64,000 nt of DNA, from positions 739,340 through 803,339 of the forward strand of contig NZ_KV440945.1 in the NCBI RefSeq assembly GCF_001636345.1, in the 5' to 3' direction. The translations under genes and the position numbers were made by a program. Positions 43,463 through 51,686 of the stretch are shown here, piece after piece. The notes under the pieces are model-generated. The model searched no databases. It was not told where the DNA came from and saw nothing but the letters and a program-made list of their open reading frames with translations. Numbering within the stretch: the first letter of the stretch is position 1; every line of letters starts with the position of its first letter. The stretch comes from Cytobacillus gottheilii. Its GTDB lineage: Bacteria; Bacillota; Bacilli; Bacillales; Cytobacillaceae.

Positions 43463-44058
43463 ATGCACTAGCAAAAGAGCAGCCGCTAGAATCACCATCT
43501 CCCGCTCCACGCCCATATTGGAGAAGAAACTGGGATATCATGGCTGCCTTTTTCCGTGTTGGAATATTGGGATTTGGCGGTGGCCCATCGTCGATCCCCT
43601 TAGTCCATCAAGAAACGGTTAAAAAATATCAGTGGATGAATGAAGAGGAATTTGCGGATGCGCTTGCGATTGCCAATACGATGCCAGGTCCCATTGCGAC
43701 AAAGATGGCCGGTTACATTGGCTACCGTGTAACTGGCATCGTGGGCTGTCTGGCAGCCCTGCTTGCAACCGTCGGACCAACAGCCATTGCTATTATTTTT
43801 TTGCTGCAGCTGCTGCAGGAATTTAAAGATATTCCGTGGGTTCAGTTTATGTCACTATCTGTTGTTCCAGTGGTAGGAGTTATGCTGGCTGTTATGACCT
43901 GGGATTTCGCGAAAAAGTCTGGGGAATCATTGGGATGGGTTAAAGGGTTAATCCTTATTTTTCTTGCTCTTCTGCTGATGGAAGTGCTAAATTTGCATCC
44001 GGCCATTCTTATTTTAATGCTTATTGTTTATGTCTTCCTTCCAAAAAGGAGGTCATAG
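43456..44058 (+). CDS. ywrB: Chromate-transporter family half protein (YwrB-like)
   Basis: One half of a split ChrA-type transporter (CHR domain), 200 aa. The family motif FGGGPSSIPLVHQETVKKY is near residue 40, and LAIANTMPGPIATKMAGYIG follows. Four to six hydrophobic segments fill the rest. TTG 43456 overlaps the ggt stop and gives a 28-residue hydrophilic N-terminal extension; ATG 43540 would give the more usual start but lacks a ribosome site. Short-chain ChrA proteins work as pairs. In B. subtilis the equivalent pair is ywrA/ywrB beside ywrC and ywrD. Confidence 0.87.
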   Translation: MVNALAKEQPLESPSPAPRPYWRRNWDIMAAFFRVGILGFGGGPSSIPLVHQETVKKYQWMNEEEFADALAIANTMPGPIATKMAGYIGYRVTGIVGCLAALLATVGPTAIAIIFLLQLLQEFKDIPWVQFMSLSVVPVVGVMLAVMTWDFAKKSGESLGWVKGLILIFLALLLMEVLNLHPAILILMLIVYVFLPKRRS

Positions 44059-44059
44059 A

Positions 44060-44608
44060 ATGAACTATTGGGAAATTTTCCTTGCTTTTTTCATTCCCGG
44101 AATATTAGGCTACGGCGGAGGTCCGGCATCTATTCCATTGATCGAAAATGAAGTGGTTGAGAAATACGGCTGGATGACTACACAGGAATTTAGTGAGGTA
44201 TTAGCCGTCGGAAACTCCTTGCCAGGTCCGATTGCGACAAAAATGGCTGCCTATATTGGGTATACAGAAGGCGGCATTCTAGGCAGTTTAATCGGCTTAT
44301 TTGCAACCATTGCCCCTTCCATCATCCTGATGCTGGTTTTAATGGCCATTCTATTGAAATACAAAGACACACCACAAGTGAAAAGCATCTCTGTTATAGT
44401 ACGACCGGTTATCGCCGTTCTTTTAGGCGTGATGACCTTTGATTTTGTGAAAGATTCGGTGATCGGTTTAGGCGCACTTTATACCGTCATTCTTATTGCT
44501 GGAAGCTACTTCCTTTTAGAGAAATTAAAAGTTCACCCTGCCTTAGTTATCCTGTTATCTCTTGTCGTTGGAGCTGGAATGGGCATTTATCAATTTGGGG
44601 TTCATTGA
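44060..44608 (+). CDS. ywrA: Chromate-transporter family half protein (YwrA-like)
   Basis: Second half of the split ChrA pair, 182 aa, with the CHR motif GYGGGPASIPLIENEVVEKY near residue 15 and VGNSLPGPIATKMAAYIG near 50. Hydrophobic segments continue to the C terminus. ATG 44060 directly follows AAGGAGG; it starts one base after the ywrB stop. Chromate export is known for some ChrA pairs, but substrate is not proven for YwrA/YwrB, and linkage to peptide uptake genes hints at another anion. Confidence 0.88.
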   Translation: MNYWEIFLAFFIPGILGYGGGPASIPLIENEVVEKYGWMTTQEFSEVLAVGNSLPGPIATKMAAYIGYTEGGILGSLIGLFATIAPSIILMLVLMAILLKYKDTPQVKSISVIVRPVIAVLLGVMTFDFVKDSVIGLGALYTVILIAGSYFLLEKLKVHPALVILLSLVVGAGMGIYQFGVH

Positions 44609-44612
44609 CTGA

Positions 44613-44642
44613 GTGGGTCAGGGGGACAGGTTCCTTGACCCA
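44613..44642 (+). repeat. GGGACAGGTTCCTTGACCC hairpin repeat, fifth copy
   Basis: Same element as at 41556-41703, here a single copy five bases after the ywrA-like stop codon. GGGTCA and TGACCC at its ends are perfectly complementary. It may act as a terminator-like hairpin but has no T run. Confidence 0.85.
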
Positions 44643-44730
44643 TTCCTTTATGGAAATATTGTGAACACGCACGCAGTGGATTGATAGAAAATGCTGTGAA
44701 AGGTATACTATTTTTAAAGGTGGTGTGAAC

Positions 44731-45078
44731 ATGGATCAGGAAACAATGTTAAAGGAAATTTTAAATGCCTTAAATTTACATTCTCGTAAAATGGATGAGA
44801 AATTTGAAAGAGTGGATGCCCGATTTGAGCAAGTAGATGCTCGGTTCGAGCAAGTAGATACTCGATTTAAGCAAGTTGATGCCAGATTCGAACAAATGGA
44901 AGTACGGTTTAACCAAGTAGATACCCGCTTCGATCGCATTGAAGAACGACTAGACCGAGTGGAGAAAAAAATGGGCGGCTTTCGCGCAGAAATGTCTGAA
45001 ATGCAGGAAACCGTTGACTTTATCTCCGCAAAGACAGTTCAACATGAAAAAAAGCTCCGTGAATTCAATCGTCAGTAA
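44731..45078 (+). CDS. Heptad-repeat coiled-coil protein
   Basis: 115-aa protein whose residues about 22-78 are seven to eight consecutive heptads of the form V-D-A-R-F-E-Q, gradually degenerating to IEERLDR and VEKKMGG. The DNA shows matching 21-bp tandem repeats (GATGCCCGATTTGAGCAAGT type). A trimeric or tetrameric parallel coiled coil is likely; no membrane segment or enzyme domain is seen. Similar short proteins are annotated as hypothetical in many bacilli. ATG 44731 follows AAAGGTGG by eight bases. Function unknown. Confidence 0.82.
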   Translation: MDQETMLKEILNALNLHSRKMDEKFERVDARFEQVDARFEQVDTRFKQVDARFEQMEVRFNQVDTRFDRIEERLDRVEKKMGGFRAEMSEMQETVDFISAKTVQHEKKLREFNRQ

Positions 45079-45217
45079 TTTTACCATCAGATCAGAAGTT
45101 ACTGTCATTCTACGACAAAAATACTTCAAGTAAAAAACCTCATTATTATAGATTGATTGTTTAGAATCCCTCTCATATAGCTATACTAATAGAAAAGGCT
45201 GTAGAGGAGCTGTACAT

Positions 45218-45733
45218 ATGATCTACCAATTAAAAATCCTATTAAAACAAACCAAACCGCCGCGTTGGAGAAGAGTGCTTGTAAAGAAAGATATGACATT
45301 TGCGGACCTTCATGAAGTTATTCAAATTGCTTTTAATTGGGAAGGTTTATTTTTGCATGGATTTGAGCCTAAAAAGGTCAATGGAAAAGATCTAAGCAGT
45401 TTACCCATTTTAATACGACCGCAAGAATATGACGGTGAGGTTTTCAAGCGGAAAAACAATGAATATAATGACAATGAAGAACTCCTCTCAAAGTGGCTTG
45501 TTTGTGAAAATGATAAATTGACGTATGTTTATGACTATGGCAATTATTTTCAGCATGATATTATCTTGGAGAAAATAGTGCCGTATAATAGCGATTTACA
45601 TTATCCCTACTGTGTAAAAGCAACTTTGGGAAACCTTCCAGAAGTGGAAGAGGATTGGGGTTTTACAGATCCTGAACAATTAAAAGATGATATTAATTCT
45701 TATTATAAGGACTTCTCCCTTACGCAAACTTAA
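45218..45733 (+). CDS. Plasmid pRiA4b ORF-3-like family protein
   Basis: 171-aa protein of the pRiA4b ORF-3/IS1096 TnpR-like family. The family pattern is visible: a strand-rich start (YQLKILLKQTKPPRWRRVLV), FADLHEVIQIAFNW, LHGFE, and LTYVYDYGNYFQHDIILEKI followed by the C-terminal PEVEEDWG. Molecular function is unknown; it is not a transposase. GAGGAG lies upstream of ATG 45218. It stands alone and appears to be an accessory gene. Confidence 0.82.
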   Translation: MIYQLKILLKQTKPPRWRRVLVKKDMTFADLHEVIQIAFNWEGLFLHGFEPKKVNGKDLSSLPILIRPQEYDGEVFKRKNNEYNDNEELLSKWLVCENDKLTYVYDYGNYFQHDIILEKIVPYNSDLHYPYCVKATLGNLPEVEEDWGFTDPEQLKDDINSYYKDFSLTQT

Positions 45734-45830
45734 ATGACTTCAAGAAAATTAGAACGCATTTAATGGATAGCTTTCCCTTCTTCTCCCATAATCTTCACGA
45801 ATTCGACAAAATTCTTCTAATTCTTTTTCC

Positions 45831-45866
45831 GTTTTAGCAGGAATATGTTGGGGTAAAATAGAAATG
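45831..45866 (+). promoter_or_regulatory. Overlapping SigB and SigH promoters of hpf
   Basis: GTTTTA (45831-45836), 14 bp and GGGTAA (45851-45856) fit SigB. GCAGGAATA (45837-45845), 12 bp and ATAGAAATG (45858-45866) fit SigH with one mismatch. B. subtilis hpf (yvyD) is known to be controlled by both sigma factors. The predicted leader is about 155 nt. Confidence 0.65.
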
Positions 45867-45889
45867 TAATACATAGTCTTTTTTAAAGG

Positions 45890-45923
45890 GAAAATGTTCT
45901 TCAAAAAGAAGAAGTTTTCTCAT
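45890..45923 (+). repeat. Inverted repeat in the hpf leader
   Basis: GAAAATGTTCTTC and GAAGAAGTTTTC flank AAAAA, giving an imperfect 12-bp hairpin in the predicted 5' untranslated region. It has no T run and is about 100 nt before the hpf start; a stability or regulatory role is possible. Confidence 0.55.
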
Positions 45924-46021
45924 AAGACGAGGCTGTTTGGGAAAGCTATTATGGTGTTTTTTACGGGGATCCCCCAGAACCCAGCAGTCATTATTGCCCA
46001 TTGAAAAGGAGGAGTTCACAT

Positions 46022-46579
46022 ATGAATTACAACATTCGTGGTGAAAACATTGAGGTAACTCCAGCAATTCGAGAGTATGTTGAGAAGAAAATTGCTAAAT
46101 TGGAAAGGTATTTTACTGAAACTCCTAACGCAAATGTAAATGTCAATTTAAAAACGTATAATGATAAATCATCAAAGGTAGAAGTAACCATTCCAATGCA
46201 AAATCTTGTGCTCCGTGCCGAGGAAGTACATGTGGACATGTATGCAGCCATTGATTTAATCACAGATAAGCTTGAACGCCAAATCCGTAAACATAAAACA
46301 AAAGTAAACCGTAAATTCCGTGAAAAAGGCAACATCAACGCACTATTTGCTGCAACGGATGACGGCGGTGCACCAGCCATTGAAGAGGACGATACAGAAG
46401 AATTAGAAGTTGTCCGCCAAAAGAGCTTCGACTTGAAGCCAATGGACAGCGAAGAAGCCATCCTGCAAATGAACATGCTTGGCCATAGCTTCTACGTCTT
46501 CACGAACGCAGAAACTAATCTAACAAACGTAGTATACAAACGAAAAGATGGCCGTTACGGTTTAATCGAAGCTCAATAA
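46022..46579 (+). CDS. hpf: Long-form ribosome hibernation promoting factor
   Basis: Dimerises 70S ribosomes into inactive 100S particles in stationary phase or stress. The N-terminal ribosome-binding domain (MNYNIRGENIEVTPAIREYV, EKKIAKLERYF) spans about residues 1-100. A charged linker follows, and the C-terminal dimerisation domain (KSFDLKPMDSEEAILQMNML, GHSFYVFTNAET, VVYKRKDGRYGLIE) occupies about 130-185. The 185-aa length marks the long form. AAGGAGGA precedes ATG 46022; the upstream in-frame TTG is not needed. The location before secA matches B. subtilis yvyD. Confidence 0.96.
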   Translation: MNYNIRGENIEVTPAIREYVEKKIAKLERYFTETPNANVNVNLKTYNDKSSKVEVTIPMQNLVLRAEEVHVDMYAAIDLITDKLERQIRKHKTKVNRKFREKGNINALFAATDDGGAPAIEEDDTEELEVVRQKSFDLKPMDSEEAILQMNMLGHSFYVFTNAETNLTNVVYKRKDGRYGLIEAQ

Positions 46580-46587
46580 AATATGGG

Positions 46588-46627
46588 GAAAAGAGGGCCG
46601 ACGTGGAGTTGGCCTCTTTTTTTGTTC
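46588..46627 (+). terminator. Terminator of hpf
   Basis: AAAAGAGGGCCGAC pairs with GTTGGCCTCTTTT (one bulge), followed by T residues, 10 bp after the hpf stop codon. Confidence 0.85.
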
Positions 46628-46670
46628 CTGTTACAAAAAAGAATCTTAAACGTATCAGCTGAAAAGGACA

Positions 46671-47157
46671 AATGATCGAAAACTGGGGAAGATTGATTTA
46701 GAACATTGATGAATAGACTGAAAAGCTTTTTAGAATGATCGAAAAAATTGGGAAATATTGATAAGTTTCGGGGAATGATCGATTCCCATGGAGGAAGGAA
46801 TAAATAATAAGACGGAACCTGAGTGAAATAGGCGGTTTGATAGGAAAAAGCAGAATTTTGATAGGAAAAAGCAAAAATTTGATAGGAAAGGAGAAGTTGG
46901 ACCGGGGAAATCATAGATTGGATAGGAAACTAAACAGAATTAATGAGTAAATTCCTATTTCAGGTTAAAAACCAACCAAGTCTAATAAGAAAAATCCATA
47001 ATCTGATAGTAAAACTGCCTAGTTTGATAAAAAAATCCCTCATCCTGATAAGCGTCCAACCAGTTTGATAAAAAATCTACTATACTGATGGGAAAACCAA
47101 AAATCGATCAGGAAACCATATTAGTTTGCCATATAAATCCCCAATCTAATAGCAAAA
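46671..47157. repeat. Phased TGATAGGAAA-type repeat array, about 20-21 bp period
   Basis: The core GATAGGAAAA starts at 46839, 46860 and 46881, has diverged at 46900, and reappears at 46921. After a weaker stretch, related cores (GATAGTAAAA, GATAAAAAAA, GATAAGCG, GATGGGAAAA, GATCAGGAAA, AATAGCAAAA) start near 47005, 47026, 47047, 47067, 47087, 47106 and 47148. Gaps are 19-21 bp. A related but less regular TGATCGAAAA set lies at 46671-46790. The array occupies nearly all of the 610-bp gap between hpf and the chemoreceptor gene; no ORF with a ribosome site is present. Confidence 0.75.
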
Positions 47158-47188
47158 AAGAGCCCGGCACCCGCCGGACTCTTTCCTC
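47157..47188 (-). terminator. Terminator of the chemoreceptor operon
   Basis: AAAGAGCCCGGC and GCCGGACTCTTT pair around ACCC. Read on the minus strand, the hairpin follows the chemoreceptor stop and ends in T residues. Confidence 0.8.
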
Positions 47189-47189
47189 A

Positions 47190-48851
47190 TTAAATCGTAA
47201 ATTTCTCTAATTCTGACGTCAATACGTTTGTCATTTCCTGCAGTTCAGCGACTTTTTCGCTTACTTGCTGGAAGGCGTGAAGCTGTTCTTCCGTGGAGGC
47301 GGAGATTTCTTCGGTTCCTGCAGCAGTTTCTTCTGTGACGGCGGATATGTTTTCAATGGCTGAGTTTACTTGCTGGCTCATGGCATTGGTTTGTTCCATA
47401 TCTTCGTTTAAGCGCTGCAGCTGGGTGTTGATGCCGGACACGTGAGCAGAAATTGCTTCAAAAGATTGTTCTGTTTCGGACATGGATTGGGATTGTTGTG
47501 TTGAAAGTCCGTGTCCATGTTCGGTTGCATCGTAGATCACGGTAATTCCGTTTTGAATATTGCTGACCATGGAAGTGATCAGGCTTGTGGCTTTCGCCGT
47601 TTCATCTGCTAGTTTTCGAACTTCATCTGCTACAACAGCAAAGCCTTTTCCTGCCTCACCGGCACGAGCTGCTTCAATGGCTGCGTTCAATGCGAGCAGG
47701 TTCGTTTGTTCAGCAATGGCATTAACCGTTTTGGCTGCACCATCTATCTCAGTTGTAAATCTTGAAAACTCACTAACTGATTCTTTGATTTCTCTGGAAG
47801 AGGCAGAGATTTTATCTGCGATCTCAACTTGTTTCTGAAGTGAGCTGCGTCCGGATTGAACCGCTGTTAATGCTTCTTTGCTGCTTTCAGCAGACTGTTC
47901 ACTCGTCTGTTTGACCATTTCGAATTGGTCGGTCATGGAGCTCATAAGTGATGCGGTTGCTTGAATATCCTCGGAAATGGTTGCACTTCCTTTCGCGAGT
48001 TCATCAGTAGAGACCGCAACTTGTTTGCTGCCTTCGTTTAAACTTTGCATATAGCTTGTTACATCTTCGGTAAAGCTGCCGACATTTTTCCCAACCGAAT
48101 CAATGGATTGCACGGTTCCTTTTAAGCTGCTGACCATACTTGAAAAAGCTTCTGTCAGCTGGTGCAATTCATTGTGGCTGTTCTCTTTATAAGTAAGGCT
48201 TGAAGCATCGATCGTTAAGTCTCCCGCAGCAACCATTTTCGCTGATTTTACAAGGCGATGAATTGGTCTGGTGATATTACGCGCTGCTACCCACGAGTAA
48301 ATCGATGTAAGGATAATTAAAAGTACTGCACCAATCAATGCAGTTGTTGCAATCATGGAAACCTTCTGTGTTGTTTCAGCAGTCATTTGTTTGTACCACT
48401 CATTTGTTTCCTTTTTTAGAAGGTACATATCGTTCAAAATACCTGAAATTCGGATCGACTGCTTTTTAATTTCGGCGCCATTATTGGCAGCAAAGCCGGC
48501 ATCTGCCGCTTCATCTAATGCAATAAATTTTGTTTCGATTTTTGCGATAATCTCCTGATGGCTCTTTACATTTGCCATGGATGATAGTTCGGCTAAGTTT
48601 GCACCGGTTTCCTCCAGCATAGAGAGGGATTCATTTTTATTCCCCTCGCTGCTTAAAAATGTGTAGTTGTTTAATGACTGGCTTGTGACCACTAAGCTTT
48701 GCTCCAGCTCTTTTACAGAGAGAAGCAGGGCAGTATCGTCTTCAGCTGCCGTCTGGATATCGACTGTTTGGTAAATGATAAAACCGATCATAGCGATCGA
48801 AAGGATAATCGGAATTAATATATTGATTAATAGGCGGTTTAGTAATGTCAT
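47190..48851 (-). CDS. Methyl-accepting chemotaxis protein
   Basis: Membrane chemoreceptor of 553 aa. An N-terminal transmembrane helix (about 7-29), an extracellular helical-bundle sensor (about 30-165), a second membrane helix (about 168-190) and a HAMP domain ([20 protein letters not shown]) precede the cytoplasmic signalling domain. Its conserved hairpin tip reads [20 protein letters not shown] and [14 protein letters not shown]. The start overlaps the upstream lipoprotein gene by four bases, so both are made together under a SigD promoter. The pairing suggests the lipoprotein presents a ligand to this receptor (inference). Confidence 0.93.
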   Translation of the reverse strand: MTLLNRLLINILIPIILSIAMIGFIIYQTVDIQTAAEDDTALLLSVKELEQSLVVTSQSLNNYTFLSSEGNKNESLSMLEETGANLAELSSMANVKSHQEIIAKIETKFIALDEAADAGFAANNGAEIKKQSIRISGILNDMYLLKKETNEWYKQMTAETTQKVSMIATTALIGAVLLIILTSIYSWVAARNITRPIHRLVKSAKMVAAGDLTIDASSLTYKENSHNELHQLTEAFSSMVSSLKGTVQSIDSVGKNVGSFTEDVTSYMQSLNEGSKQVAVSTDELAKGSATISEDIQATASLMSSMTDQFEMVKQTSEQSAESSKEALTAVQSGRSSLQKQVEIADKISASSREIKESVSEFSRFTTEIDGAAKTVNAIAEQTNLLALNAAIEAARAGEAGKGFAVVADEVRKLADETAKATSLITSMVSNIQNGITVIYDATEHGHGLSTQQSQSMSETEQSFEAISAHVSGINTQLQRLNEDMEQTNAMSQQVNSAIENISAVTEETAAGTEEISASTEEQLHAFQQVSEKVAELQEMTNVLTSELEKFTI

Positions 48852-49834
48852 TGGCTGTTCTCCTTTTCGGAAGTGACGGTGATTTTACCTGAGACGATCT
48901 CTTCCTGCGCCTTCTCAATGGCAACCTGTTGTTCCGCCGTTAAAGTGATGTTGCGGATTGGTGCCAATCCCACGCCCTCTTCTGATAAGCCAAATAAGTA
49001 GCTTTTCTCAGAGATGCTGCCTTCTTCCTGCAATGTCTGAGCAATCTGGAAAACTGCTGTATTCACATTTTTCAGCATGGAAGTCACAACTGCTTTCTCA
49101 GCGATGAAAAATTGATCAGAGTCCACACCAGCTGCAAAAACTCCTGCTTCCTCCGCTTTTTTTATCATGCCAAAGCCTGAGAAGCCAGCCGCATGGTAAA
49201 GAAAATCAACATCATTTTTAATAAAATCGGCAGCGATGGCAGAGCCTGCCTCGGCATCATCAAATGAACCGACATATTCGGTAACAATCTCAATTTCTGG
49301 ATTATAATGCTTTGCACCGTCAATATAGCCCATTTCAAAATGGTGAATGAGCGGGGTATCGACTCCGCCGACAAACCCGATTTTCCCTGTTTTGCTGGCC
49401 ATTGCTGCTACCATTCCTACTAAAAAGCTGCCTTCTTGCTCTTTAAATGTTAAGGAAATGATATTTTCAAGCTCAGACTGTTCGTCAATTAGTAAAAACT
49501 GCTGCTCTGGATATTGTTTTGCAACACTCTCCAATGCATCCTTTACGGAAAATCCAAGTCCGATGATTAAATCGTATTTTTCTTTTACAAGTTCTGTAAT
49601 CTTTTCTTCGTAATTTCCATCGGCAGCTTCTTTATAGTCAAAAAGAACACCAAGTTCATCACGCGCTTGTTCCAGCCCTTGAAAAGCGGAGTCATTAAAA
49701 GATTCATCTCCCAGACCAGCATCGGATAGCATGATTCCAATCTTATATTCTTTTTCAGCTTGCTCTGTTGACTGTCCTGAACAGCCTGCAAGGAATATTG
49801 CTATTATCATGATTGCAATAGTAATTTTTTTCAA
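48848..49834 (-). CDS. BMP-family substrate-binding lipoprotein
   Basis: Basic membrane protein (BMP/PnrA-like) family lipoprotein, the family that includes nucleoside-binding ABC subunits. The signal peptide ends in the lipobox FLAGC about 18 residues in. Family features are [20 protein letters not shown] near residue 32, [20 protein letters not shown] near 150 and [11 protein letters not shown] near 230. No ABC permease or ATPase gene is nearby; instead a chemoreceptor gene overlaps its end. TTG 49834 is preferred because AGGAGG lies six bases before it, whereas ATG 49840 would directly abut the site. Confidence 0.88.
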   Translation of the reverse strand: MKKITIAIMIIAIFLAGCSGQSTEQAEKEYKIGIMLSDAGLGDESFNDSAFQGLEQARDELGVLFDYKEAADGNYEEKITELVKEKYDLIIGLGFSVKDALESVAKQYPEQQFLLIDEQSELENIISLTFKEQEGSFLVGMVAAMASKTGKIGFVGGVDTPLIHHFEMGYIDGAKHYNPEIEIVTEYVGSFDDAEAGSAIAADFIKNDVDFLYHAAGFSGFGMIKKAEEAGVFAAGVDSDQFFIAEKAVVTSMLKNVNTAVFQIAQTLQEEGSISEKSYLFGLSEEGVGLAPIRNITLTAEQQVAIEKAQEEIVSGKITVTSEKENSQ

Positions 49835-49881
49835 GTTCATCCTCCTGATGTGTAATGAGACGTAGACGTTTTACTTAGATG

Positions 49882-49908
49882 ATATCGGCAGAATGACTGG
49901 GTTGTTTA
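49882..49908 (-). promoter_or_regulatory. SigD promoter of the lipoprotein-chemoreceptor operon
   Basis: On the minus strand TAAA (49908-49905), 15 bp and GCCGATAT (49889-49882) match the SigD consensus perfectly. It lies about 48 bp upstream of the lipoprotein start, placing this pair in the motility regulon. Confidence 0.93.
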
Positions 49909-49909
49909 A

Positions 49910-50200
49910 TAGATTTCCTGACTTCGAGTAACATTTTTTGCTGGGGGTGGAGATAGATTTTGGAAGTTAGGGGGAGGGGATTTAGTATGCAGAATGGTTG
50001 GAAAATTCGGGATGGGAAATTGACTTCGTTAGGGTGTGGATTCTGGCATAGGATAGCGAGAGTCGTAAAATTTTTTGAAGTGATTGAATAAACCAAGGGA
50101 TTGACCGGGAAATTGAGCAAATCATTTTGTGGAATGATTGAATAGTCAATGGTAAGGTCGGTAAATGGCTACAGATAACTATTGTTTTTTGATACTAGTG
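49910..50200. other. Gap with loose GATTGA-type repeats
   Basis: No gene is visible. GATTGAATAAA near 50082, GATTGACCGGG near 50099, AATTGAGC near 50111 and GATTGAATAG near 50136 form another loose short-repeat family resembling the arrays at 46.7-47.2 kb. It runs up to the 52-bp repeat array. Confidence 0.5.
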
Positions 50201-50404
50201 TATAGTTGTGTATTTCACACTTTATCGCGACTCTTATTACCAAATCTGGATTATAGAGGTGTGTTTCGCACTTTATCGCGACTCTTATTACCAAAAGCTG
50301 GATTATAGAGGTGTGTTTCGCACTTTATCGGGAATCTATTTACCAAAAGCTGGATTACAGAGGTATGTTTCTCGCATTATCGGGACTCCGATTACCAAAA
50401 GCTG
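50201..50404. repeat. 52-bp tandem repeat array, left part (four units)
   Basis: Units begin with TATAG at 50201, 50252, 50304 and TACAG at 50356 (periods 51, 52, 52). Each unit reads roughly TATAGAGGTGTGTTTC, GCACTTTATCG, GGACTCTTATTACC, AAAAGCTGGAT. The array is interrupted by the IS256-family element and continues at 51784. Confidence 0.9.
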
Positions 50405-50471
50405 AGTCAAGTCCTTATTATTGTGTAAATTCCTTTTCACAATGTTACCACCTATTAATAGCTGTTAGTTG

Positions 50472-50515
50472 ATTTTGCTTAGGAGAAGGGGGTACCCCCT
50501 TCTCCTAAGCAAAAT
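50472..50515. terminator. 44-bp perfect palindrome at the end of the IS256 transposase gene
   Basis: ATTTTGCTTAGGAGAAGGGG followed by GTAC-centred symmetry gives 22 + 22 bp of perfect complementarity. It includes the transposase stop codon and could terminate transcription from either direction. Confidence 0.85.
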
Positions 50516-51686
50516 TTCGCTCCGCGGTAAGGTATACTTTCTTATTTAATTCTAAATTTTCATTCTCCATTAACAATGCACCAATTAATCGAAATGCAGA
50601 CTGATTATTAGGAAAGATACGGATCACACTCACTCGTTTTCTAATTTCTTGGTTGAGCCTTTCCAATGAGTTATTGCTTAAAATGTGTATTTGATACTTT
50701 TCTGGTTCATTTAGAAATTGGATCGTGTCTTCGTAACCTTCTTCGAGAATTTCGATTGCCTTTCTTACTTTCTTATTTTCTGCATATAGTTCAATAAATT
50801 TGTCCCTATATTTTCTTGACTCTTCAACTGATACTACTTGGTATATTTTTCTTAGATCAGAAATGATTTGTCGTGATCCTGTTTTTGGAAGTGTGTTAAC
50901 AATATTTCGTTTGAAATGAACAGTGCACCTTTGCCATGCCGTACCTATAAATACTCTTTCTATTGCTTTCTTTAATCCAGCATGTGCATCTGAAATCACT
51001 AATTTTGGTGATTGTAACCCTCGAGATTTTAAATCTTGAAAGAACTCTTGCCATGCTTGAAAGCTCTCGACGTGATCTATTTTAAAGCCAAGTACTTTAC
51101 GCTTTTTGTCCTCACCCATACCAGTAATTAAATAAGCTGCTTTTGAAATGACCTTGTTATTCTCTCGAACTTTTATATAGGTGGCATCAGCGTAGAGATA
51201 CGGATAATATTCGACATTAAGTGGGCGATTAGCCCAGGCTTTTACTACAGGATCCAGTTTCTCTGTTAGGGAGGAAACAAAAGATTTTGATACACTCTGG
51301 CCACATAATTGTTTTACGATATTCTTTACTTTTCTAGTGGAAACTCCATTGATGACCATTTCTAACATAGATAATATAAGTGTCTGATCAACACGCGAAA
51401 ATTTCTCAAAGATAGAAGGCGAAAATTCACCTCCTCTTGTTCGGGGAACTTTTATTCTTAACTTTCCGATACTCATGATGAGTTCACGTTCATAATATCC
51501 ATTTCGATAATCACGACGATCTAAAGAACGTTCATAGGCAGCTGCATTTAAATAGTCATCTCGTTCTTTTTCCATGTATTCGTTCAAGACTAATACTAAG
51601 GTAGATTTCACAATAAGCTCAAGATTAGAATTCATAATCGATTCTTTTAAAACGTCCATATCTAGGTTAAACTGTAACTGAGTCAT
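50505..51686 (-). CDS. IS256-family transposase
   Basis: DDE transposase (Transposase_mut family), 393 aa and apparently intact. The first catalytic Asp is in YLYADATYIKV near residue 168, the second in LVISDAHAGLKKAI near 233. The Cys-His signature WQRCTVHFKRNIV lies near 255 and the Glu in NSLERLNQEIRKR near 340. The start is ATG 51686 (MTQLQFN), with AGAGGG upstream; an in-frame start at 51767 would extend into the terminal repeat. Its stop codon lies inside the 44-bp palindrome. Confidence 0.93.
   Translation of the reverse strand: MTQLQFNLDMDVLKESIMNSNLELIVKSTLVLVLNEYMEKERDDYLNAAAYERSLDRRDYRNGYYERELIMSIGKLRIKVPRTRGGEFSPSIFEKFSRVDQTLILSMLEMVINGVSTRKVKNIVKQLCGQSVSKSFVSSLTEKLDPVVKAWANRPLNVEYYPYLYADATYIKVRENNKVISKAAYLITGMGEDKKRKVLGFKIDHVESFQAWQEFFQDLKSRGLQSPKLVISDAHAGLKKAIERVFIGTAWQRCTVHFKRNIVNTLPKTGSRQIISDLRKIYQVVSVEESRKYRDKFIELYAENKKVRKAIEILEEGYEDTIQFLNEPEKYQIHILSNNSLERLNQEIRKRVSVIRIFPNNQSAFRLIGALLMENENLELNKKVYLTAERNFA

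Noticed and set aside
46027-46476. 149-aa ORF antisense to hpf
   Set aside because: Shadow of the hpf reading frame with no ribosome site.
46671-47157. CRISPR array
   Set aside because: Cores are only about 10 bp, diverge steadily and there are no spacers of constant length or cas genes.
49835-49840. ATG 49840 as start of the BMP lipoprotein
   Set aside because: It directly abuts AGGAGG with no spacer; TTG 49834 has the ideal six-base spacing.
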